Assembly: GCA_002383665.1 (NCBI GenBank)
Contig: DFZI01000103.1
Coordinates: 1-6,143, forward strand
Length of the DNA stretch: 6,143 bases
Reading direction: 5' to 3'
From: Dehalococcoidia bacterium UBA4060
Lineage (GTDB): Bacteria > Chloroflexota > Dehalococcoidia > GIF9 > UBA5629
The notes under the pieces were generated by a model that made no database searches, was not told where the DNA came from, and saw only the letters and a list, made by a program, of their open reading frames with translations. The position numbers and the translations under genes were made by a program. Positions 1-5,715 of the stretch are shown one piece after another (position 1 is the stretch's first letter; every line of letters begins with the position of its first letter).

Positions 1-1
1 G

Positions 2-490
2 GAATCGACCTGGCTTGAGCCTGACCAGCTTGCCCACCGCTATGAGCATTCGCTGGAGGTTCAGTTGCCATTCCTGCAATATTTCAAGCCGGATGTTACC
101 ATCGTGCCCATCGTCCTTTCCCAGGCCGACATCCCTATATACAAGGACATCGGCCTCGCACTGGCCCGGGCCATAAAGAAGACGGGTTCCGATGCTGTCA
201 TCCTGGCCAGCAGCGATATGACGCATTATGAGCCGCATGAGAGCGCCAAAGGCAAGGACAGGCAGGCAATCGATGCCATTCTTGACCTCGATGCCGATGA
301 GCTGGCCAGGCGTTTAGCGAAGTACAATATTACCATGTGCGGATATGCCCCTGTAATCTCTCTGATAACGGCGGCGAAGGAGCTGGGTGCGACGAAGGCA
401 GATCTGATAAAGTACCAGACCAGCGGTGACACTTCCGGGGACTACTCCAGCGTGGTGGGCTACGCAGGAATCATGATCACCAAAAAGTGA
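2..490 (+). CDS. amrB: AmmeMemoRadiSam system protein B (Memo family), 5'-truncated
   Basis: The reading frame is open from base 2, so the N-terminus lies upstream of the window; 162 C-terminal residues are visible. The Memo-family segment EHSLEVQLPF falls at bases 44-73. It is followed by SSDMTH (Asp codon 215-217, His codon 224-226) and CGYAP (Cys codon 338-340). By family knowledge these match the metal-site-like residues of human MEMO1 (His81, Asp189, His192, Cys244), so the visible part of the pocket is intact. Memo proteins resemble extradiol dioxygenases in fold; the bacterial role is unsettled, but they cluster with AMMECR1 and radical SAM partners. The adjacent AMMECR1 gene starts 9 bp after this stop, consistent with one transcript. 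The promoter is off-window. The family call is firm; the biochemical role is not known. Confidence 0.93.
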   Translation, partial: ESTWLEPDQLAHRYEHSLEVQLPFLQYFKPDVTIVPIVLSQADIPIYKDIGLALARAIKKTGSDAVILASSDMTHYEPHESAKGKDRQAIDAILDLDADELARRLAKYNITMCGYAPVISLITAAKELGATKADLIKYQTSGDTSGDYSSVVGYAGIMITKK

Positions 491-499
491 GGTATAGCG

Positions 500-1015
500 A
501 TGAAAAAGGAATTGCATCCACTGGTTCAGCTTGCCAGACAGGCTGTGGAAACTTACGTTCGGACGGGAAAGGTTATCCGCCCGGCTGAACTGACGCCGGA
601 AATGAAAAAAAGGGCAGGTGTCTTTGTCACGCTCAAGAAACATGGCCAGCTACGCGGCTGCATCGGCACATTTGAGCCTATGGAGGCAAACATTGCTGAA
701 GAGATAGTCCGTAACGGTATATCGTCCGCAGTCGCCGACCCGCGTTTTCCCCCGGTGCAACCCTCAGAGCTGGATGAACTTGAATACAGCGTGGATGTGC
801 TGACTCCTCCGGAGCCGGTAGCGGACAAATCCCAGCTCGACCCAAAAAAGTACGGCCTGATCGTGAAGTCAGGGTTCCGCCGCGGATTGCTTTTGCCCGA
901 TCTGGAAGGGGTTGACGATGTTGAAACGCAGATCGATATCTGCCGGCAGAAGGCAGGCATAATGAGGTCTGAGCCGATAGAGATGTTTCGATTTCAGGTT
1001 AAGAGGTATAAGTAG
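500..1015 (+). CDS. amrA: AmmeMemoRadiSam system protein A (AMMECR1 domain)
   Basis: This is a complete 171-residue protein, the usual size for a stand-alone AMMECR1 domain. The hallmark LRGCIGT lies at residues 51-57, followed by DPRFPPV (80-86) with ELDEL (90-94) shortly after. A glycine- and leucine-rich strand ([15 protein letters not shown], 119-133) then precedes the C-terminal helix around [11 protein letters not shown]. The ATG at 500 is preceded by a GAGG-containing purine stretch at about 488-492. The amrB stop is only 9 bp upstream, so the two are probably co-transcribed. In many bacteria and archaea AMMECR1, Memo and a radical SAM enzyme occur together or are fused; the conserved LRGCIGT motif is thought to be functionally important, but the reaction is not established. 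No membrane segment or signal peptide is seen, so the protein should be cytosolic. Confidence 0.95.
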   Translation: MKKELHPLVQLARQAVETYVRTGKVIRPAELTPEMKKRAGVFVTLKKHGQLRGCIGTFEPMEANIAEEIVRNGISSAVADPRFPPVQPSELDELEYSVDVLTPPEPVADKSQLDPKKYGLIVKSGFRRGLLLPDLEGVDDVETQIDICRQKAGIMRSEPIEMFRFQVKRYK

Positions 1016-1024
1016 AAGATTTAG

Positions 1025-1053
1025 TTGCTATGCTGGCATCTATCTGTTATGGT
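1025..1053 (+). promoter_or_regulatory. Candidate sigma-70-type promoter for the tubulin-like/rarA/hydrolase operon
   Basis: TTGCTA (1025-1030) and TATGGT (1048-1053) are separated by exactly 17 bp. Each matches the consensus hexamer at 4 of 6 positions. A TG dinucleotide at 1045-1046 sits one base before the -10 box, giving an extended -10. It lies in the 131-bp spacer after amrA and would leave a leader of roughly 85 nt. I see no convincing intrinsic terminator in the spacer, so read-through from amrA is also possible. Confidence 0.35.
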
Positions 1054-1132
1054 ATATATCAGGTTCAATGAAATACCTCCGGCTATGAATATGATGGTTT
1101 TACCAGCTTCTGTCCATCCTGAAATCCACCCC

Positions 1133-1139
1133 GGGAGGT
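1133..1139 (+). promoter_or_regulatory. Strong ribosome binding site fixing the GTG start at 1147
   Basis: GGGAGGT lies 7 bases before the GTG codon at 1147, near-ideal spacing for a Shine-Dalgarno sequence. It supports GTG as the true start, and the protein then begins MKLVVIGIGDCG, with the nucleotide-binding T1 loop in its expected place at the very N-terminus. Confidence 0.8.
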
Positions 1140-1146
1140 CCGACTT

Positions 1147-2256
1147 GTGAAGCTCGTAGTTATCGGGATCGGAGATTGCGGATACAATATCGCTGCGGAG
1201 TTCGTGCGACTGGGCAATAAGGCCAGGGCTGAGACCGGAGTGGATGTGTTGGTAAGGTCATATGCCATTAATGATGATCAGGCCAGCCTTAATTCGCTAC
1301 GGAAGGTCGGTGATAAGCTGTTGACCATCCAGTTGCCCGCCCCTGCCCCATCCACCAAGAAGATTGAAGTCGGGGCGGACCTGATGAAGACCAATGGTGA
1401 CCGCATTATTGCGACCATGCGGGCAGGTGAGTTTTTTGAGACAGACGCCTTCCTTCTGGTAGCTTCCAGTGCAGGATGCATCGGCTCAGGCGGCATATCC
1501 ATCCTGGCACGTAAGCTCAAGGACCGGTATGTTAATAAACCGGTCTATGCACTCATTGTGCTACCCCTTCGGGCAGAGGCCAACGTCCCCCTCTGCATAT
1601 ATAACACTGCCCTGTGCCTCAAATCGATTGACAGGACAGCCGATGCGGTCTTTCTCTTCGACAACGAAAAGGTCATGTCTGAAGCCAGCATCAAGTCGCC
1701 GGCTTCCAACGATGCCGTCAACCGTGAGATCGTGGCCCCCTTCTTCGACCTGCTCCGAGCCAGTGAGAAGGTCGATCCCCGGTTTCTCGGCACCAGCAAC
1801 ATCGGCGTTGGTGATATAGTACAGACTTTGAGTGGCTGGACCGCTATCGGCTACGGCACGGCACAGATACCCTCCTCCGGTTTTTCCCTGTTCAGGCGCA
1901 GCGACAGTTTTGAAAGCAAGGGAGAGGAGTCGATCAAGGCTATGGAAGCCATGAGTGCGGCTCTGGCCCATTTTTCCATTGAATGCCGTCTGGAGGATGC
2001 CCGCAAGGCGCTTTACCTGCTGTGCGTTCCCAGTAAAAGCGCCAATATCAATATGACACGCTCGGTGGGCAACCGGCTTCGCGAGCTGACCAACAACGGG
2101 GAGGTGCGAGGAGGTGATTTTTACGGTGTCAGCGATATCGCTACCGTCACACTGATCGCATCACGCATAACCTACCTGGATAAGATCAAGGACTATTACG
2201 AGCGGGCTTCGACCGTGGCACCCGAGATAATGAAGCGAGAGACGCCGTCGCCATGA
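1147..2256 (+). CDS. Divergent tubulin/FtsZ-superfamily (CetZ/tubulin-like) protein
   Basis: This 369-residue protein has the tubulin/FtsZ GTPase layout. Residues 1-6 form a beta strand leading into the T1 loop GIGDCGYNI (7-15). The T4 segment SSAGCIGSGG spans 107-116. A T5/T6 region contains LRAEANVP (141-148), YNTAL (152-156) and FDNEKV (171-176). The T7 segment NIGVGD (218-223) is followed by LSGWTAIGYG, and the C-terminal domain carries DARKALYLL (284-292) and NGEVRGGDFYGVSD (317-330). The Cys in T1 and the YN...FDN arrangement recall tubulin and CetZ more than canonical FtsZ. Two features are odd. The tubulin signature [SAG]GGTG[SA]G reads AGCIGSG, and the first T7 aspartate of the NxDxxD pattern is glycine. 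The C-terminus ends in KRETPSP, with no obvious FtsZ-type linker and conserved tail peptide. The gene overlaps rarA by ATGA. Superfamily membership is well supported; GTPase activity, polymerization and cellular role are not shown. Confidence 0.88.
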   Translation: MKLVVIGIGDCGYNIAAEFVRLGNKARAETGVDVLVRSYAINDDQASLNSLRKVGDKLLTIQLPAPAPSTKKIEVGADLMKTNGDRIIATMRAGEFFETDAFLLVASSAGCIGSGGISILARKLKDRYVNKPVYALIVLPLRAEANVPLCIYNTALCLKSIDRTADAVFLFDNEKVMSEASIKSPASNDAVNREIVAPFFDLLRASEKVDPRFLGTSNIGVGDIVQTLSGWTAIGYGTAQIPSSGFSLFRRSDSFESKGEESIKAMEAMSAALAHFSIECRLEDARKALYLLCVPSKSANINMTRSVGNRLRELTNNGEVRGGDFYGVSDIATVTLIASRITYLDKIKDYYERASTVAPEIMKRETPSP

Positions 2257-3626
2257 CCCTCTTTGACCTCGGTTCGCCTGAGTTACAGGGTGATAAAGGC
2301 CCCGGGGCAGGATCCGAAAAATCTATATCTTCCTTGCCTCTGGCAGCACGTATGCGTCCCAGGAATTTCAACGAGTACGTTGGGCAGCGGCACATCATCG
2401 GTGAGGGCAAGGTACTGCGCAAGGCCATTGAGTCTGACCAGATCCCCTCCCTTATACTGTGGGGGCCTCCCGGCAGCGGCAAGACCACCCTGGCAAGGGT
2501 GATAGCCAACGTATCCAAATCTTACTTTGTGCCGCTCAGTGCGGTTACGGCGGGCGTGGCTGACCTACGGCGGGTTGTCGATGAGGCATTGCGCAGGCGG
2601 AAAACCACGGGACAACGAACGATCCTGTTTATCGATGAAATCCACCGCTTCAACAAGGGACAGCAGGATGCCATCCTGCCCTACGTGGAAAATGGTGATG
2701 TGACTTTTATCGGTGCCACCACTGAGAACCCGTCATTCGAGGTGATCTCAGCACTGCTGTCGCGCAGCCGGGTCTTTATGCTCGAAGCTCTTAGCGATGA
2801 AGATATTAAGACGATTATACTGCGGGCACTGAGGGACAGGGAAGTAGGGCTGGCGGGGTTGAACGTCCATTTGTCTGATGAAGCTTTGGAGCTGTTGATC
2901 ACGCTCGCCAATGGCGATGCCCGTGTGGCACTTAACGCCCTGGAAATGTCTGCCCAGGCCGTCAGCCCTGCTGACGACAGTGCCAGGCATATCAGCGTCA
3001 GCGAGATCGAGGAATCGATGCAGAAGCGTGCCCTGCTGTATGATAAGTCGGGCGACCAGCATTATGATGCCATATCTGCCCTTCATAAGACGATGCGTGG
3101 CTCGGACCCTGATGCAGCCCTTTACTGGCTGGGACGTATGCTCGAGGCTGGGGAGGATCCACTTTATATTGCCCGCAGGCTGATCCGCTTTGCTTCCGAG
3201 GATGTGGGCATGGCCGATCCCCAGGCACTGGTCGTATGCGTGGCTGCCCAGCGGGCTGTGCATTTTGTCGGCATGCCCGAGTGCAACGTCATACTGGCCC
3301 AGGCCGTGGTCTACCTGGCTACCGCACCCAAAAGCAACTCACTCTACACCGCTTATACCAGGGTGAAAGGCGATGTGGAGGCTACCCGCAACGATCCCGT
3401 TCCCCTTCATCTGCGTAACGCGCCTACGAAGCTGATGAAAAACATGGGTTACGGCAAGGGCTATAAGTATGCCCATGATTATGAGGGCCATTTTGTAGAA
3501 CAGCAGAACCTGCCCGACTCCATCAGGGACAAGCGCTACTATTTCCCCTCAGACCAGGGCTTCGAGAAGACCATCGTAGCCAGGTTGAGGGCGTGGTGGG
3601 GTGCAAGGATGGACAGGAAGGAATGA
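2253..3626 (+). CDS. rarA: Replication-associated recombination protein A (RarA/MgsA/WRNIP1-family AAA+ ATPase)
   Basis: This 457-residue protein is of normal length for RarA. After a short N-terminal segment comes [16 protein letters not shown] (30-45), typical of clamp-loader-like AAA+ proteins. Walker A is GPPGSGKT (71-78), Walker B is [16 protein letters not shown] (124-139), sensor 1 is GATTENPS (154-161), and a sensor-2-like [11 protein letters not shown] lies at 221-231. The RarA C-terminal oligomerization domain begins near [20 protein letters not shown] (265-284) and ends with [18 protein letters not shown] (384-401). RarA proteins act at stalled or gapped replication forks and are related to clamp loaders; all visible catalytic motifs are intact. 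The start codon lies inside the preceding gene's stop (ATGA, 2253-2256) with only a weak upstream Shine-Dalgarno sequence, so translation is probably coupled. The identification is firm. Confidence 0.96.
   Translation: MTLFDLGSPELQGDKGPGAGSEKSISSLPLAARMRPRNFNEYVGQRHIIGEGKVLRKAIESDQIPSLILWGPPGSGKTTLARVIANVSKSYFVPLSAVTAGVADLRRVVDEALRRRKTTGQRTILFIDEIHRFNKGQQDAILPYVENGDVTFIGATTENPSFEVISALLSRSRVFMLEALSDEDIKTIILRALRDREVGLAGLNVHLSDEALELLITLANGDARVALNALEMSAQAVSPADDSARHISVSEIEESMQKRALLYDKSGDQHYDAISALHKTMRGSDPDAALYWLGRMLEAGEDPLYIARRLIRFASEDVGMADPQALVVCVAAQRAVHFVGMPECNVILAQAVVYLATAPKSNSLYTAYTRVKGDVEATRNDPVPLHLRNAPTKLMKNMGYGKGYKYAHDYEGHFVEQQNLPDSIRDKRYYFPSDQGFEKTIVARLRAWWGARMDRKE
3605..3622 (+). promoter_or_regulatory. 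Purine-rich ribosome binding region deciding the hydrolase start at 3623
   Basis: Two Shine-Dalgarno-like stretches, AAGGA (3605-3609) and AGGAAGGA (3615-3622), precede the ATG at 3623 within the end of rarA. They favour this ATG over the in-frame GTG at 3593, which would add ten residues resembling no hydrolase N-terminus and would increase the overlap with rarA. The AGGA core is only 4 bases from the ATG, so the spacing is short. Confidence 0.6.
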
Positions 3627-4270
3627 AGCAGGATCATGTCAGCTTTCCCTGCGGGAATCTCAGGCTGGAAGGAATCTATTTCAGCAAACCAGTAACCGGG
3701 CTTGCCCCAGCGGTTGTAGTCTGCCACCCTCATCCTCTCTATGGTGGATCGATGCATAACAATGTTACCTTTGCCGTAGCAGAGAGTCTTGTAGCGGTTG
3801 GTATCTCCGCCCTGCTGTTTAATTTCAGGGGTGTGGGTGGAAGTGGTGGCACATACGATGGTGGCATCGGTGAACAGGATGATGTCCGTGCGGCGCTGGA
3901 TTACCTGCAAGGGAGGGAAGGCGTCGACAGGCAGAGGCTGGGACTGGCAGGCTATTCGTTCGGTGGAGGCGTTGTTTTACCCGTAGCCTGTGAGGATGAA
4001 CGCGTCTGCGCTTTTGCCCTGGTCTCTCCCTACCTCGAAAAGGGGCGTGGTGAGATATTGAAAAGCTGCGTCAAACCCAAATTGATAGTGGGAGGGAACG
4101 GGGATGACGTGGTCACGCCGGCCGAAATAGAGCTATATGCCGGCATGGCAGCCGGACCGAAGAAGGTTGAGGTGGTTGAGGGTGCCGGCCACCTCTGGAC
4201 GGGCTATGAGGACAGACTATCCCAAAGCGTAGCGGTTTTTTTCAGCACGGCGTTTAAAGGGCTGGGTTAA
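3623..4270 (+). CDS. Small alpha/beta hydrolase (COG2945-like)
   Basis: Starting at ATG 3623 the protein has 215 residues, typical for this compact hydrolase family. It carries CHPHPLYGGSMHNNV (34-48), FNFRGVGGSGG (67-76) and the nucleophile elbow GYSFGG (110-115, Ser112). A likely acid is Asp161 in GGNGDDVVTP, and the catalytic His190 lies in GAGHLW. The Ser-Asp-His triad therefore appears complete. No signal peptide is seen, which suggests a cytosolic esterase- or peptidase-like enzyme; the substrate cannot be told from sequence. The start overlaps the rarA stop as ATGA, so it is probably translated with rarA. The stop codon overlaps that of the convergent TPR gene. A longer in-frame version from GTG 3593 is possible but less likely. 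The fold assignment is firm; the function is generic. Confidence 0.92.
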   Translation: MKQDHVSFPCGNLRLEGIYFSKPVTGLAPAVVVCHPHPLYGGSMHNNVTFAVAESLVAVGISALLFNFRGVGGSGGTYDGGIGEQDDVRAALDYLQGREGVDRQRLGLAGYSFGGGVVLPVACEDERVCAFALVSPYLEKGRGEILKSCVKPKLIVGGNGDDVVTPAEIELYAGMAAGPKKVEVVEGAGHLWTGYEDRLSQSVAVFFSTAFKGLG

Positions 4271-5586
4271 GGTATATAGCCCTTGCTTTGCATTTTGCGG
4301 ATGGCATCCCAGGCCTGAGCGACCAGTTCGGGGTCGGTGTTCAACTCGATCACCTTGCGCAGGTCTGCAGCGCAGAGCTCGTAATATTTTGTGTCCTTGG
4401 TATTGATGGCAGTGACTTCCCACAGCACAGCCCTGTTGATATAGGCCTCTGCCATCCCCGGGTCAAGCTCAATGGCCCTGTTGAGGGCGGGTAAGGCTGC
4501 CTCTACATCGCCGTTGGCAAGCAACATTTCACCGTAGGTGGCCTGCGCCCGGGCATAGCCGGGATTCAGGTCCACGGCCTTTTTGGCATCTGCTACCGCC
4601 AGGGCTAATTCCTGGTTGCCCCGGTAGGCGATCGCCCTTTCCAGGTAAATGCCGTCAGGATCATATTTAAAGGGGTCGTAGGGGACGGCTGTTGTTGGCT
4701 CCGTCGGCGCCAGCAAAAGGGCACGGTTGAGATCATCCAGGGCGCGGTCGAATTCGCCGTTGGCATTAAACAGGTGGCCACGGTAGTAATAGGCCATCGC
4801 ATCTGCATCATCAAGCTGAATGGCCCTGTTCAGGTCAGCCAGAGCCTGTTCGGCGTTCTTCAGGGCAACATGGGTGAAGCCGCGGAATTTATACGGCTCG
4901 GCAGTGTCGGGATCAAGCTGAATGGCCTTGTTAAATTCCTCCACGGCCTGCGGCAGATTGTCAGTGAGGATTTTTATCTTGCCCCGGCAGGTATAAGCGG
5001 GTGCGATATTGGGATTGATTCTGAGAGTAGAGTCCATATCGGCCAGTGCCCTTGCCAGGTCGCCTTTGGCGAAATAGGCGGTGCCCCGGTTAAAAAATGC
5101 GCTGTAGTCACTGTCATCGAGCTCGATGGCCTTGTCGGCGGCGGCAATGGCCTTATCCCATTCCCCCTTATGGACGTACAGCCAGGAAAGGTTAGTGTAT
5201 GCCAGCCTGGCACTGGGGTCGAGCTCCACGGTCTTGATCAAGTCGGCTATGGCCGGGTCGTACTGCTCCCTGGCCAGGTAGGCGAAGGCGCGGTTCTGGT
5301 AGTCTTCCGCCCTGCCGGGATCAAGCTCGATGGCCTTGCTCAAATCGGCAATAGCCAGGTCCCACTCGGCACGTGCGTTGTGCACTGCACCCCTGCGGGT
5401 ATAGGCACCTACCAGGTTGGGATTGCGCTCAATGGCCTTGCTGTACTCGGCGATGGCTTCGACAAACCGGCCCTGGTCATAATATGTATCGCCCTGTCTG
5501 AGGTATTCCTCGGTGGGATCGCTGCATGCAGAGAGCAGGAAGATGATGGCCATGAATACGGCAATCGATCTGCCCGTTTTTCTCAT
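4267..5586 (-). CDS. TPR-repeat lipoprotein (about 11 TPR units)
   Basis: This 439-residue protein begins with a lipoprotein signal: basic MRKTGR, a hydrophobic core, then the lipobox LLSAC with Cys21 as the likely lipidation site. It should be exported and membrane-anchored. Residues 25-296 form eight uninterrupted 34-residue tetratricopeptide units, many ending in KAIELDP or close variants. A proline- and tyrosine-rich insert (297-310, including YDPFKYDP) breaks the register. Two more regular units (311-378) and a longer, irregular one (379-419) follow, then a short tail. TPR arrays form helical scaffolds for binding proteins or peptides; the partner is unknown. The ATG at 5586 is preceded by AAGGTG with 8-base spacing. 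It is convergent with the hydrolase gene. Gene and domain calls are firm; the specific function is unknown. Confidence 0.95.
   Translation of the reverse strand: MRKTGRSIAVFMAIIFLLSACSDPTEEYLRQGDTYYDQGRFVEAIAEYSKAIERNPNLVGAYTRRGAVHNARAEWDLAIADLSKAIELDPGRAEDYQNRAFAYLAREQYDPAIADLIKTVELDPSARLAYTNLSWLYVHKGEWDKAIAAADKAIELDDSDYSAFFNRGTAYFAKGDLARALADMDSTLRINPNIAPAYTCRGKIKILTDNLPQAVEEFNKAIQLDPDTAEPYKFRGFTHVALKNAEQALADLNRAIQLDDADAMAYYYRGHLFNANGEFDRALDDLNRALLLAPTEPTTAVPYDPFKYDPDGIYLERAIAYRGNQELALAVADAKKAVDLNPGYARAQATYGEMLLANGDVEAALPALNRAIELDPGMAEAYINRAVLWEVTAINTKDTKYYELCAADLRKVIELNTDPELVAQAWDAIRKMQSKGYIP
4699..5514 (-). repeat. Eight tandem 102-bp units encoding 34-residue TPRs
   Basis: The coding DNA repeats with a 102-bp period that matches residues 25-296 of the TPR lipoprotein. 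Units share diverged versions of a plus-strand pattern such as tcaagctgaatggcc, the reverse of the AIQLD/AIELD codons. The units differ clearly from one another, so this is an old protein-repeat expansion and not a recent DNA tandem duplication. Further units lie at 4330-4656 after a 42-bp insert (4657-4698). Confidence 0.85.
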
Positions 5587-5594
5587 AAAAATTA

Positions 5595-5600
5595 CACCTT
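5595..5600 (-). promoter_or_regulatory. Ribosome binding site of the TPR lipoprotein gene
   Basis: On the minus strand this reads AAGGTG, 8 bases before the ATG at 5586. It supports this ATG, which also places the signal peptide directly at the N-terminus. Confidence 0.65.
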
Positions 5601-5615
5601 CACCATGTTTAATGT

Positions 5616-5625
5616 TGATGCATCA
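5616..5625. repeat. 10-bp perfect palindrome TGATGCATCA in the TPR gene leader
   Basis: TGATGCATCA is its own reverse complement. It lies between the candidate promoter and the ribosome binding site of the TPR gene. It could be a small operator half-site pair, but a single short palindrome can arise by chance and no matching copy was noticed elsewhere in the window. Confidence 0.3.
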
Positions 5626-5655
5626 TAGGTTGCCTGCAGGGAAGCAAACTTAAAA

Positions 5656-5686
5656 AGTATAACATAAAAGACTGGCGAAAAGGCAA
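5656..5686 (-). promoter_or_regulatory. Candidate extended -10 promoter for the TPR lipoprotein gene
   Basis: On the minus strand, TATACT (5656-5661) matches the -10 consensus at 5 of 6 positions and is preceded by TG plus one base, a full extended -10. A weak -35 candidate, TTGCCT (5681-5686), sits 19 bp upstream; that spacing is long, but an extended -10 tolerates a poor -35. The predicted start of transcription, near 5649, gives a leader of about 60 nt. The spacer (5587-5715) shows no clear intrinsic terminator for the upstream kinase-like gene. Confidence 0.45.
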
Positions 5687-5715
5687 AGCACAAATGATCC
5701 CGCAGTCCATTGCTC

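Noticed and set aside
1051..1077. Possible terminator hairpin after amrA (GGTAT...ATACC)
   Set aside because: The stem is only five mostly A/T pairs with a 17-base loop and no following U tract; too weak to call.
1561..1971. A 136-codon minus-strand frame inside the tubulin-like gene
   Set aside because: It has no motif and no convincing start signal; the opposite strand has clear conserved tubulin-fold segments.
2748..3263. A 171-codon minus-strand open frame inside rarA
   Set aside because: It lies wholly antisense to the conserved RarA C-terminal region and shows no family motif; a shadow of GC-rich coding sequence.
3593..3622. An upstream in-frame GTG start for the alpha/beta hydrolase
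   Set aside because: It would add ten residues read from the rarA 3' end; the ATG at 3623 with its purine-rich leader and ATGA overlap is a better start.
4774..5628. A 284-codon open frame on the plus strand, antisense to the TPR gene
   Set aside because: It mirrors the repeated TPR codons, which keep this antisense frame free of stops. It has no recognisable domain, and the minus-strand protein is unmistakable.
5633..5640. CCTGCAGG palindrome in the TPR gene leader
   Set aside because: An 8-bp palindrome with no partner or spacing to suggest an operator; likely chance.
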